From: Nocardioides carbamazepini
Lineage (GTDB): Bacteria; Actinomycetota; Actinomycetes; Propionibacteriales; Nocardioidaceae
Assembly (NCBI RefSeq): GCF_024614185.1
Contig: NZ_JAHTLF010000011.1
Span: forward strand, 1-64,000
Length of the DNA: 64,000 nucleotides
Direction: 5' to 3'
Below, in pieces: positions 47,006 through 55,750 of the stretch; within the stretch, counting starts at the first letter, position 1, and every line of letters starts with the position of its first letter. The position numbers and the translations under genes are program-made. The notes under the pieces are model-generated. The model saw only the letters and a program-made list of their open reading frames with translations, was not told the DNA's origin and made no database searches.

Positions 47006-47602
47006 CTGTGCTCCGTGCAAGGGACGCGCACGAAGCCCTACCCCGTGGTGCCCCGGTGGGGCGGAAACACCACAAGCCTTCACTTGTTGTCACTGCGAGG
47101 TGATCGGAGCGGCCTGCCGGATCGTCCGGCGCGCCCAGCACCAGGTGCAAACTACGAGCCAGCGAGCCCGGCCGAGCCGTTCGAGACGAATGTGGGCCGA
47201 AATTGCCCCCTCATTAGGGGGCAGGCGACATCGCCCGTCTGCGATGGCGGGAAGCCCGGCGACGGCTGGCGAGGGCCGTGGTTCGCGCCGCGGATCGTTG
47301 ATGGTCGGCCTCGGTGGCGCCCAGCTGATTTCGTACTCGGAACGTGCGCGGCGCCTTCGTAGGGACCCGTCACGACGCCGGGGCTTCCCAGTCGGGGGTG
47401 AGTCCCCCAGGTGCGACCGTTGGGCCGTGGGCTGTGTCGCCTCATGCACGGTTGCCGGACAGGCGGGGCCATGTCCCATCGGGCAGCGTGGCAGAGAGCG
47501 CGTCCCGGGATTTTCCACAGGGTTGCGAATTCACCCTTCCCGATTGGGCGAGGGTGGCCTACGGTGCTGGCAGCCAGAGCCGTCCTATCTCGGGGAGTCG
47601 CC
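47006..47602 (+). other. Leader/intergenic region before the interrupted cpaF
   Basis: About 600 bases with no convincing gene. Open frames here have poor codon statistics and no family resemblance. It holds a small hairpin (GGGGG/CCCCC around TGAGT at about 47394-47408). Unusually AT-rich patches near 47203-47220 and 47510-47540 may hold the promoter for the pilus operon. No known riboswitch was recognised. Confidence 0.5.
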
Positions 47603-48120
47603 ATGGCCCTGTTGCAGCCACCCGTCGTGGCCGCGCCGGCGTCCGACGACGTCGTGGTGCGCCTCGACGAGGATCTGCGCGTGGCGGTGCGCCGCGACGG
47701 GATCGACCCGCAGCGCGACGTCCCCGCCGTACGCCGGCTGGCGACGGCGCTGGTCCGGGAGCACGACGAGCGCAGCCTGACCGGGGTGGTGGCGCCGGTC
47801 GCCGACCCGGAGGGGCTGGTCGCAGAGCTGGTCGCCCGAGTGGCGGGGTTCGGGCCGCTCCAGCCGTTCCTGGACGATCCGACGGTCGAGGAGGTCTGGA
47901 TCAACAGTCCGGACCGGGTGTTCGTGGCCCGGCGCGGTCGGCACGAGCTGACCAACCTGGTGCTCACCGAGGCGCAGGTGGCCGAGCTGGTGGAGCGGAT
48001 GCTGAAGTCCACCGGTCGGCGCATCGACCTGAGCCGGCCGTTCGTCGACGCGATGCTGCCGGCCGGGCACCGGCTCCATGTCGTACTGCAAGGGGTGGCG
48101 CGCGGCTTCTCGGCGGTCAA
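47603..48120 (+). pseudogene. cpaF/tadA pilus-assembly ATPase, truncated by insertion
   Basis: N-terminal ~172 residues of a CpaF/TadA secretion ATPase for Flp/Tad pili. Recognisable parts: VAELVARVAGFGPLQPFLDDPTVEEVWINSP in pieces (VAGFGPLQPFLDD, VEEVWINSPDRVFVARRG), RMLKSTGRRIDLSRPFVDAMLPAGHRLHVVLQGVARGFSAV (in pieces RRIDLSRPFVDAMLP and HRLHVVLQGVARGFSAV). After AV the family should continue with N-I-R-K-F and then the Walker A domain; instead the frame turns into unrelated residues and meets the integrase gene. The Walker domain is absent from the window. The chimeric frame runs to 48295 but is not expected to work. Confidence 0.85.
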
Positions 48121-48158
48121 GACCGCAGTGATGAAAACCACTGCTATAGTCAGATCGT
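48110..48158 (+). promoter_or_regulatory. Probable att junction and integrase promoter
   Basis: Homology to cpaF ends at about 48115-48120. Right after it a perfect 6-bp inverted repeat GCAGTG/CACTGC (48125-48130, 48139-48144) and a -10-like TATAGT (48145-48150) lie only 8 bases before the integrase ATG. The junction is the candidate attL or attR core. The promoter spacing predicts a leaderless or nearly leaderless integrase mRNA. Confidence 0.55.
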
Positions 48159-49883
48159 ATGGCACACCCGCGCGGAGTTCCTCAAGCGCCTGCTATCTAC
48201 GCGCGAATCAGCCTCGACCGCACAGGGCAAGCGCTCGGCGTTCAGAGGCAAGTCGAGGAGTGCCGAGAACGATGCCGGTCGCTCGGCTGGCCTGAGCCGA
48301 AGGTCTACTCCGACAACGACATTTCGGCACGCTCGGGCAAACGGCGGCCGAGCTTCGAGCAGCTTCTGCTCGATGTCGAGTCCGGATACGTCGATGGGAT
48401 CGTCGCGTGGCACCTCGACCGGGTGTTGCGACGAGTCGTCGACCTTGAGCGAGTGCTCGACGCAATCGAGTCGCAGAAGGCTGCGGTCCCCGTGGTCTTT
48501 CTTCAAGCTGGTGAGATCGACTTGATGACACCTTCTGGGCGCCTCCTCGCTCGAATACTCGCTGCAGTCGCCGCCAATGAAGGTGACGTGAAGTCCGCAC
48601 GCCTATCTGCACAGCGGGCGCAGGCCGCACAGTCAGGCCAGGCCCATGGGCCGCTCGGCTACGGATACGACGACCATCAGCGAATCATTCCGGAGGAAGC
48701 AGAAGTCATCCGAGAGGTCGCACAGCGCGTTCTCGACGGTGAGACGCTTTACTCGATCGCCTCTGACCTCAACGCTCGCGGCGTCGCCACCCCCGGGAGT
48801 GGCCGATGGGACGCGAGGCGCGTCGATCGCGCGGTTGAGCGCAATCAGCGCCCCGAGGTAGTAGCGGTCATCGCCGCGGTGCGTGGCAACGCCGCGGTCG
48901 CCGCTGGCGCGCTCGCCCGGGTGTTGCGAAGGGCTGGTGGGACGCCGGCGCTCTGCACGGCTGCGTGGGTGCGTGACCAGCCTTGGGTGGACCACGTCAG
49001 TTCCGGGGACCATGGGCTGGATGACTCCACCGTTGCACGCCTGCTTGCGTCCGCTGGAATTCCGGCGGACCGTTCGTACTGGCGAGCCGCGAACGTCCGA
49101 GCGATGGTTCGCCGCGGATCGCTCTGCGGGTGGCGTGAGTTCAGCCCTGGCCAGCGTGGGGGATACGGAGAACTGGTTTCGCAAGGAGATTGGACGCCAA
49201 TTCTCGCGAAGGCAGTGATTGAGGACATCCGGCGCATTACAGACCGGCCGTCTGCGAGGAGGGGCCGTGAGCCGAAGTACCTCCTGGCAGGAATCTTGAA
49301 GTGCGGGAAGTGCGGCTCCAGCCTGGCCGGCTCGCCGACCGGCAACGGCGGTTTCCGTTATGCGTGTTCGAAACAGCCCGGTCGATCCCATACGTGCGGT
49401 GGTCTCACTATAACGGGACCTCAGACTGACGTGGTCATCTCCATGGCGATCATCGACGCAGTCGCGGAAGCCAAGGTTCGATCAGGTGCGATCAAGCGTC
49501 GTAGTGGCAACGGCAGCGCCGCTGCCGTTGCCGCCGCAGAGAGCGAGATCGTTGAACTGGCTCGACTTCGCAAGCACTATGGTCTCGAGTTCGCAGCGAA
49601 TCGGCTTCACGAAGATGAGTGGGATGCTCTGAGGGAAGGGTGGGCGATCCGGCAGCGTGAGGCCGAGCGGGTGCTTGGGCAGTGGACCCCAAACTTGCAT
49701 GCTGTCCTGTCGGACGTGCCAAAGAAGCGAGCCGACATCGAGTCATGGTGGAACACGGCGCCGATGCGGCGGCGCCGGGACATCGTGCGGGCGCTGGTTG
49801 AGAGCATCGAGATCGCGCCGCGTGGTAAGTCGAACAACCGGTTCGATGACTCGCGGATAGGCGAGCCGATATGGCGAGCCTAA
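48159..49883 (+). CDS. Large serine recombinase/integrase
   Basis: Site-specific serine integrase of 574 aa. The N-terminal resolvase domain has the nucleophile in IYARISLDRTG (Ser18), VYSDNDISARSGKRRPSFEQLL, and the Arg-containing HLDRVLRRVVDLERVL. A recombinase domain follows (GPLGYGYDD, YSIASDLNARGVATPG), then a zinc ribbon (LKCGKCGSSLAG ... YACSKQPGRSHTCGG) and a C-terminal coiled segment. Such enzymes insert phages and integrative elements at a specific attB, here apparently inside cpaF. Codon use is less GC-biased than in flanking genes. No clear Shine-Dalgarno. It is convergent with the small gene at 49880. Confidence 0.95.
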   Translation: MAHPRGVPQAPAIYARISLDRTGQALGVQRQVEECRERCRSLGWPEPKVYSDNDISARSGKRRPSFEQLLLDVESGYVDGIVAWHLDRVLRRVVDLERVLDAIESQKAAVPVVFLQAGEIDLMTPSGRLLARILAAVAANEGDVKSARLSAQRAQAAQSGQAHGPLGYGYDDHQRIIPEEAEVIREVAQRVLDGETLYSIASDLNARGVATPGSGRWDARRVDRAVERNQRPEVVAVIAAVRGNAAVAAGALARVLRRAGGTPALCTAAWVRDQPWVDHVSSGDHGLDDSTVARLLASAGIPADRSYWRAANVRAMVRRGSLCGWREFSPGQRGGYGELVSQGDWTPILAKAVIEDIRRITDRPSARRGREPKYLLAGILKCGKCGSSLAGSPTGNGGFRYACSKQPGRSHTCGGLTITGPQTDVVISMAIIDAVAEAKVRSGAIKRRSGNGSAAAVAAAESEIVELARLRKHYGLEFAANRLHEDEWDALREGWAIRQREAERVLGQWTPNLHAVLSDVPKKRADIESWWNTAPMRRRRDIVRALVESIEIAPRGKSNNRFDDSRIGEPIWRA

Positions 49884-50101
49884 GCGGCGGGCTGATCCTC
49901 CGGCCGGACAGCGGGGACTTCAGCGGCCATGATCTCTGCGATTCGGTTGAGAACGTTGGCGCCCGCGATCACGGGTGGCTTGCCCTGCTCGACTCGGGCT
50001 TTCCGCGCCCGCCGCGAGTAGGCGTCTGCCATCTCACGAAGCGAGCGCTGTTGATCCGCCTGAGCGCTCCCTCCTTTAGCGCCGTGTAGTTGCTCGTTCA
50101 T
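49880..50101 (-). CDS. Small hypothetical protein
   Basis: A 73-aa frame from ATG 50101 with CGGGAG about 10 bases upstream. It is hydrophilic with a basic helical middle (RSLREMADAYSRRARKARVEQ) followed by a second helix (NVLNRIAEIMAAEV). It overlaps the integrase stop by 4 bases. It might be an excisionase-like or DNA-binding accessory, but nothing specific supports that. Confidence 0.5.
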   Translation of the reverse strand: MNEQLHGAKGGSAQADQQRSLREMADAYSRRARKARVEQGKPPVIAGANVLNRIAEIMAAEVPAVRPEDQPAA

Positions 50102-50261
50102 TGCGTGGCTCCCGAGGTGACTAGTGGGTGGCTAGTCACCTAGGTGTCTCTACGGCTCGGCTGCGATCAGTCTTCAGCGACCTATTTCGCACGGAGTGCA
50201 CCGACATGAGACTGACGGCTTGAACCGCCCACTCTCTCCCGGGCCGGTCCGGGGATGGCGG

Positions 50262-50969
50262 TCAGTCAGATGTCGTAGTACTGACTGACTGACCCATGCT
50301 GACCTGCGCAAATGTCGACGTTGGTCCTCCATTTGTACCACCTGTGTAACGGATGCGGGGACGACGCTCAGCATGTCGCGCGGTGGCAGCGGCCGGCTTC
50401 GCCAGGGGAGGGGGAATGGCGCCGTGCTTTCGCGGCGATTTCTCAGCCGATGAGCGCTGCTTGGACCTTGCCGAGCAATGATCGCGCTGCAGGCTTGTGG
50501 CCGTGCTCTGTTCCGTGAGGTTGCGTCGTCTCGCCTCGAGTTCGAGGCGCTGGCCGACCCGAGCTCCTAGCTCGTCGATGCCGCTGGCCAGTCCGGCTGC
50601 GATGGCCATGGCTGCCCAGTCGTTGCGGGCGGTGGCCAGCACGGCGTGGGCAACGACGTCGGTGCGCGGGTCCTCGGCCATCTCGTCGACGACTTTGCGG
50701 ACGCCCGAGTAGATCCGGGAGGCGTGCCGCCAGGCTTCGATGACGGCCTCCCTGCGGTCTTCAGGGTCGTCGACGAGGCCGCGTTCTAGTGAGGCCACGA
50801 GGCGGGTGTGCCAGCGGAGCAGCAGCGCGTTCGCGAGGTCATCGTCGTTGTTGAAGTAGGTGTCGATGCCTTCGATGTTGGTGGGGATTTGCCCGTCGTC
50901 TCGGGCGAGGATCTCCTCGATCAGATTGTGGAGGACTGTTGCGCGGCCCGGCTTCGGTCGGTCCTTCAC
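50262..50969 (-). CDS. Hypothetical protein of the island
   Basis: Unrecognised 235-aa protein. GTG 50969 is preceded by GAAGGAGT at good spacing, which supports translation. The first 160 residues are helical and acidic (VLHNLIEEILARDDGQIP, ALLLRWHTRLVASLERGL, REAVIEAWRHASRIYSGVRKV, VVAHAVLATARNDWAAMAIAAGLASG in parts). The last 75 residues are low-complexity and Ser/Thr/Arg-rich, which may mean a degraded or frameshifted C-terminus. No TM or signal peptide. The helical region recalls cargo proteins of mobile elements, but no family is claimed. Confidence 0.6.
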   Translation of the reverse strand: MKDRPKPGRATVLHNLIEEILARDDGQIPTNIEGIDTYFNNDDDLANALLLRWHTRLVASLERGLVDDPEDRREAVIEAWRHASRIYSGVRKVVDEMAEDPRTDVVAHAVLATARNDWAAMAIAAGLASGIDELGARVGQRLELEARRRNLTEQSTATSLQRDHCSARSKQRSSAEKSPRKHGAIPPPLAKPAAATARHAERRPRIRYTGGTNGGPTSTFAQVSMGQSVSTTTSD

Positions 50970-51007
50970 GGGTACTCCTTCGTGGGACTCGATGGTGAGT
51001 GGCTGAC

Positions 51008-51130
51008 CTACTGAATGGGTAGAGATGCGAACCCGCGGATCGGGCCTGAGCGGAGTCGGGCCGCGGAGTCGATGTCGACCTCCCAGTCACGGCGGCGGGT
51101 GAGGAGTGCTCGCAGAGCGATATGTGTAGG
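51008..51130 (-). pseudogene. Possible cytochrome P450 C-terminal remnant
   Basis: On the minus strand, a frame ending in TAG at 51008-51010 reads HIALRALLTRRRDWEVD, then ARLRSGPIRGFASLPI at its end. That looks like the last ~35 residues of a bacterial P450 (helix L, beta-3 and the C-terminal GFxxLP motif). Upstream the frame loses all resemblance and hits a stop, so the heme Cys region is gone. Judged by eye only. Confidence 0.4.
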
Positions 51131-51273
51131 AGGCCACCATGGAACGGCAGGGGAGCAGCCTGCGGCTGGGTCTCCACGGCTGCCAGTTCGAGCAAACGAC
51201 CAGCGTCACGCCTTCGGTATCCTGTGACGAGGGTCACCGCACGCGGCGGCGGCGCGGCTAGAGGAGTGATGTG

Positions 51274-52503
51274 GTGAGCGTCGAGATGGAGACGGGTTTG
51301 GCCACATGGCTGGCCGGCTTCTTGGGCGCCGAGGCGCAACCTGAAATGGTGCGGAAATGGGTTGATCGGACCTATACGGCGATCACGACGGAGATCCCGC
51401 AACTAGCCCGAGACGAGCGCTTAGCCGCAGCGCTCCACAGTGCGGTCGAGCAGCACTGGCTGGCGTTCCTGCACAACTTCGCCCAGCCCGAGTTCGAGTT
51501 CAGGCTGGTCGAGAGCGGTCGCACGTTGGCAGTCGAGATCGCTGCCGCCGGACTGCCGGTTGAGGTGGTCATCAAGATTTACCGCGTGGCTCAGCAAGAT
51601 GTGTGGGCCTACGGAACAGAAGTGATTCAGCAGATCTCGCCCGAGGTGTGCAGCCAGAGCGACGCGCTGATCTACTTCTGGGACCGGGCCGGTGCGTGGA
51701 TCCAGGCCGCGATCGACGTCTCCACCAGCATCTACCACGCCACGAGGTCGAAGCAGAGCGCAACACCCGAGATCCGTTTGCTCGGCGCCGTCCGCGAGGT
51801 ACTCACGGGCGACGCTTCAGACCCACGCAGGATCTCGGCCCATCTCGGCGGCTATCCAGTGACGCTCAAGCAGACCGCGCTGGTCCTCGAGGGAGCGCAT
51901 GCTGACCATGTCACCCTGGAGCGTTTGGCGGGGCAGGCCGCCGAGGCCGTCGGGGCCGGCCGTCAACTTGTCGTGCATCCCGGGCAGGGCCGCGCTTGGG
52001 CTTGGATGGTCGGCACCTTCGACGCACGCCGACTCAACGAGTTGAACGGACTCCTGGGCAGCACGGACATGTCGATCTCGGTCGGCGTGACCGCCGAGGG
52101 CCTCGACGGCTTCATCATGTCGCACGAGGATGCCGTCACCACGCACGAGATCGTCTGTCGAGCACCACGTGACCCGCGACAATCCAGGGTGACGTTCTAT
52201 GAGGACGTCGAGCTCAGCGCGCTTCTGGCCTGCAGCCCCCGAGTGGACCGATTCGTCACGCGTGTTCTCGGCCAGCTAGCGGAGAACGACGGCACCATGG
52301 AGAAGTTGCGCGAGACGATCGCGGCATTTCTGGACCACGGGCGCAATGTGGATGAGGCGGCGTCGACGCTCTCTGTGCACCGCAACACTGTCCGGTACCG
52401 CCTCGGGCAGGCTGAAGGAGTGCTTGCCAGTCCGATCGCAAAACTGGGCGCAGATCTCGAGGTGGCGTTGCGGCATTACCAGCTTTTTCATTCCGGAGAC
52501 TGA
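51274..52503 (+). CDS. PucR/CdaR-type transcriptional regulator
   Basis: A 409-aa regulator. The N-terminal ~180 residues form a helical sensing domain resembling RsbRD-like regions in PucR proteins (LPVEVVIKIYRVAQQDVW). A GGDEF-like middle domain follows (about 190-310). The C-terminal HTH_30 is clear: LAENDGTMEKLRETIAAFLDHGRNVDEAASTLSVHRNTVRYRLGQAEGVL, cited by FLDHGRNVDEAASTL and HRNTVRYRLGQAE. GTG 51274 lies 7 bases after GAGGAG; GTG 51271 is an alternative. It is the only regulator in the island part of the window and is a candidate controller of the oxidation genes. Confidence 0.88.
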   Translation: MSVEMETGLATWLAGFLGAEAQPEMVRKWVDRTYTAITTEIPQLARDERLAAALHSAVEQHWLAFLHNFAQPEFEFRLVESGRTLAVEIAAAGLPVEVVIKIYRVAQQDVWAYGTEVIQQISPEVCSQSDALIYFWDRAGAWIQAAIDVSTSIYHATRSKQSATPEIRLLGAVREVLTGDASDPRRISAHLGGYPVTLKQTALVLEGAHADHVTLERLAGQAAEAVGAGRQLVVHPGQGRAWAWMVGTFDARRLNELNGLLGSTDMSISVGVTAEGLDGFIMSHEDAVTTHEIVCRAPRDPRQSRVTFYEDVELSALLACSPRVDRFVTRVLGQLAENDGTMEKLRETIAAFLDHGRNVDEAASTLSVHRNTVRYRLGQAEGVLASPIAKLGADLEVALRHYQLFHSGD

Positions 52504-52510
52504 GCCGCGT

Positions 52511-53756
52511 TCAGGCAGTCCGCGGCGCCGATGCCGCCTGCCCCATCCCGACACATGACCCCGCGTCGTTCCATGAACCGGGTACGCCGATCAACTCGCG
52601 TAGCCCCAAGACGACGGCACCTGGGTCGATCGCGAACACCGCCCCTAGTGTGGAGTCGCGGCGGTAGAGAACGATGCATCCAGGACCGGGGTTGCCGAGG
52701 CCCAGCGTCTCGTCGCAGTGCGGGAACCCGGCGAACTGGAGCCGGTGCCCGTACCAGTTCGACCAGACTGACGGGATCCCAGTGAGTGTGATGGGTGAGC
52801 CATCTGTGACTGCATTGTGACCGGCCACGCCGCCTTGCTCGGCGGCGCTGGTCCAATTTGCCAAGCGCAGCAGGTCGCTGCCGATCGATGCCCAGGGGGC
52901 ATGGGCCACGTCACCGCATGCACAACACGTCGGGCACGCTGGTGCGAAGGTCGGGACCGCACACGATGCCCCCGTCGTTGGGGTGGAGCATGATGCCCGA
53001 GTCGATGAGCCATCTGGTCGCCGGTTGGGCGCCGCGGTCGACGACAACGAGGTCGGCAGCCAGCGTGGTGCCGCCTCGCAAAGCGACGGCGGCGACGTGC
53101 CCGCGGTGACTCTCGAGCGCCTCGACCTCGACACCCACCCGCAGATCGGTGCCGGCCTGTCGCTGCAGGGCAGCGCAGATGCGTCCAGCCTCCAGTCCAA
53201 CGGCGCGCACTAGCGGGAGCGGTTGGACGTCGAGGAGAACGACCGACATACCGCGTGCGCGAGCTGCTGAGGCGACTTCGGAACCGATCAGCCCAGCACC
53301 GATCACCACGACCCGAGCGCGCCGGTCCAGTGCCTCACGCACGATGTATGCATCAGCCGCGGTTCTCAGCGTCGTCACGCCAGATGCGTCCGAACCCTCG
53401 AACCGGTCATGATGGGCTCGGGTCGCGATGATTTGCCGGTCGTAGCAGAGGCTCTCGCGTTCGTCGAGCTCGAGTGTGCGCCGGGCAAACTGCAACGCGG
53501 TCGCTTGTCGTCCGCCGAGAAACTCGACGCCCAGCTTTCGAGACAGCTGTTCGACGGTACGGAATGTCTGAACTGTCGTCTTCACTCCCACGGCCAGGAC
53601 CGACTCGGACAGAGGGGGACGGTCGTAAGGAGGCAACTCCTCGGCCCCCACGAGAGTGATCGATCCGGTGAAGCCAGCCAGACGAGCCGTCTCAGCAGCG
53701 CGAAGCCCGGCGAGTCCGGCGCCGACGACCACGAGCCGGTCGTGGGAGGTGTTCAT
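52511..53756 (-). pseudogene. NAD(P)H:ferredoxin reductase with one frameshift
   Basis: Pyridine-nucleotide-disulfide-type FAD reductase that would feed electrons to a ferredoxin/P450 pair. ATG 53756 begins MNTSHDRLVVVGAGLAGLRAAE (in two parts), with LPPYDRPPLSE, a second GxGxxG at VVVIGAGLIGSEVASAA and the FAD-end motif split by a frameshift. One frame ends DVLCMR-stop; the next frame supplies CACGDVAHAPW and the remaining ~130 residues. The 1246-base length is one more than a multiple of three, so a single extra base near 52915 explains it. It may be a real mutation or a sequencing error. An intact paralogue is at 62710. Confidence 0.8.
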
Positions 53757-54150
53757 TGACGCAACGTCCACACTGATCCCGAGGCGCGGCAGGCTCTGAA
53801 GAGATGTGCGCCGGCTGCGCCCTGGGTCGCCAAGGTGGCCTCCTTCTCGTAGCTTGCTTGCGACCCGGTCTCGGGACAGGACCTTGGGGTGGCCTGCGTT
53901 ACCGTGCCAGCCGCGACGAGCGATCACCCTGGACGTCGGAACAACGGTGAGCGCGATTCTTGGCGTAGTTGACACGGCGCCTGCACTTTTGTCGAGCGGT
54001 CCAACCCCGCCGGCCGGATTTGGCGTCGAGAGCCACGAACGCACGTGAGGGCCGCGAGAGCATATCGCCACGTCCGGTGAATCCCCGAGCGGGAGTCGCG
54101 CCGACGCGCCCGTGCAGAGTGTGCGGTCTCTTTCGTCCTTGGGAGTTCAT
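53757..54150 (+). other. Intergenic region before the acyl-CoA ligase
   Basis: About 390 bases between divergent genes. No gene is recognised. A TTGACA at 53969-53974 is a possible -35 element without an obvious -10 partner. The region probably holds promoters for both directions. Confidence 0.4.
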
Positions 54151-55731
54151 TTGTCCAGTTACAACCTCGCGACTCTGCTCGAGTCGAGTGCGGAGTCCTT
54201 CCCAGAGCGCACCGCGATCGTCTTCGGCGACACCCGGTTGACCTACGCCCAGGTCAACGGTCTGGCCAACCAGGTCGCCGGCGCGCTGGCCGAGCGTGGT
54301 GTGGGGTGTGGGGATAAGGTGGCGCTCAGCTGTCCGAACCTGCCGTACTTCTCGATCGTCTATTTCGGCATACTCAAGGCCGGTGCCTCCGTGGTGCCGC
54401 TGAACGTGCTTCTCAAGGGGCGCGAGGTGGCCTACCACCTGGCCGACTCCGACGCGAAGGCGTACGTGTGCTTCCAGGGCACGCCGGAGTTGCCGATCGG
54501 TCAGGCCGGTCACGAGGGCTTCGAAGCCACCGAGGGCTGCGAGCACTTCTTCGTCATCACCGCCGATCCAGCTGCGGCCTCGCCGATCGAGGGCACCACC
54601 ACGCTGTTCCAGGCGATCGGGTCGCAGCCGCCGACGTTCGAGACCGTCGAGACCGACGAGGACGATACCGCGGTCATCCTCTACACCTCCGGAACGACGG
54701 GCCAGCCCAAGGGGGCGGAACTGCGGCACCGCAACATGCGCGACAACGCGCTGTCCGGCGAGGCGCTGTTCGGGGCGAGCGCCGAGGAGCCCGACACACA
54801 CCTGTGTGTGCTGCCGCTGTTTCACTCCTTCGGACAGACCGTCATCCAGAACGGCGGCTTCGCCTACGGCGGCACGGTCGTCATGCTGCCCCGCTTTGAG
54901 GCCGAGCCCGCGCTGGCGCTCATGCAGAAGGAGGGCGTGACGTTCTTCGCCGGCGTCCCCACCATGTACTGGGGCCTGCTCGGTGCCCTGACCCCCGAGG
55001 TCGACGTCGAGGCCCTCGCGAGGAACCTCCGGGTCGCTGTGGCCGGCGGTTCCGCGCTGCCGGTGGAGGTGCACAAGGACTTCGAGAAAGAGTTCGGCGT
55101 CACGATCTTGGAGGGCTATGGCCTCTCCGAGACCAGCCCGGTCGCCTCGTTCAGCCCGCACGGCCAGCCCCAGCGGGTCGGCTCGATCGGCCTGCCGATC
55201 CCCGGCGTGGAGATGTGCCTGCTGCAGGCCGACAGCTGGGAGAAGGTCCCCGACGACATCGAGGAGGACGGCAAGACCTCCGTCGGCGAGATCGCGATCA
55301 AGGGCCACAACATCATGAAGGCCTACCACGGCCGGCCCGACGCGACCGCCGAGGTACTCAACGAGGAGGGCTGGTTCCGCTCCGGCGACCTGGGCCGCAA
55401 GGACGCCGACGGCTTCTACTACATCGTCGACCGGTCCAAGGACATGATCATCCGCGGCGGCTACAACGTCTACCCGCGAGAGATCGAGGAGGCCCTGATG
55501 ACCCACGAGGACGTCTCGCTCGCCGCGGTCATCGGCGTCCCACATGAGTCCCGCGGCGAGGAGGTCAAAGCGTTCGTCATCCTTAACCAAGGCGCCACGA
55601 CCACCGGCGAGGACCTCGTGGCCTGGGGCAAGGAGCAGATGGCGAACTACAAGTACCCCCGCATCGTCGAGGTCGTCGAGGCCCTCCCGATGACCGCCAC
55701 CGGCAAGATCCTCAAGCGCGAGCTCGGCTGA
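54151..55731 (+). CDS. Fatty-acid/acyl-CoA ligase (AMP-forming)
   Basis: ANL-superfamily acyl-CoA synthetase of 526 aa. Core motifs: [18 protein letters not shown] (P-loop), [22 protein letters not shown] (A5), [25 protein letters not shown] (A7-A8, in parts), [12 protein letters not shown] and [11 protein letters not shown] with the catalytic Lys. TTG 54151 is preferred, with GGGAG at 54141-54145 and the usual N-terminus ([20 protein letters not shown] in parts) directly following. An upstream GTG at 54112 would add 13 residues. It would activate the fatty acid made by the alkane-oxidation enzymes nearby. Confidence 0.9.
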   Translation: MSSYNLATLLESSAESFPERTAIVFGDTRLTYAQVNGLANQVAGALAERGVGCGDKVALSCPNLPYFSIVYFGILKAGASVVPLNVLLKGREVAYHLADSDAKAYVCFQGTPELPIGQAGHEGFEATEGCEHFFVITADPAAASPIEGTTTLFQAIGSQPPTFETVETDEDDTAVILYTSGTTGQPKGAELRHRNMRDNALSGEALFGASAEEPDTHLCVLPLFHSFGQTVIQNGGFAYGGTVVMLPRFEAEPALALMQKEGVTFFAGVPTMYWGLLGALTPEVDVEALARNLRVAVAGGSALPVEVHKDFEKEFGVTILEGYGLSETSPVASFSPHGQPQRVGSIGLPIPGVEMCLLQADSWEKVPDDIEEDGKTSVGEIAIKGHNIMKAYHGRPDATAEVLNEEGWFRSGDLGRKDADGFYYIVDRSKDMIIRGGYNVYPREIEEALMTHEDVSLAAVIGVPHESRGEEVKAFVILNQGATTTGEDLVAWGKEQMANYKYPRIVEVVEALPMTATGKILKRELG

Positions 55732-55750
55732 GAGGGAAGCAGGGATCGAC

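Noticed and set aside
47040..47560. Riboswitch (c-di-GMP or ydaO type) in the leader before cpaF
   Set aside because: Short GC hairpins are present, but I could not match the conserved core of either class.
46989..47602. Open frame before cpaF as a separate gene or N-terminal extension
   Set aside because: No ribosome-binding site, odd composition and no family resemblance; CpaF begins naturally at 47603.
52511..53200. Second independent gene overlapping the ferredoxin reductase
   Set aside because: Its useful part is only the out-of-frame C-terminus of the same reductase; a single-base frameshift explains both frames.
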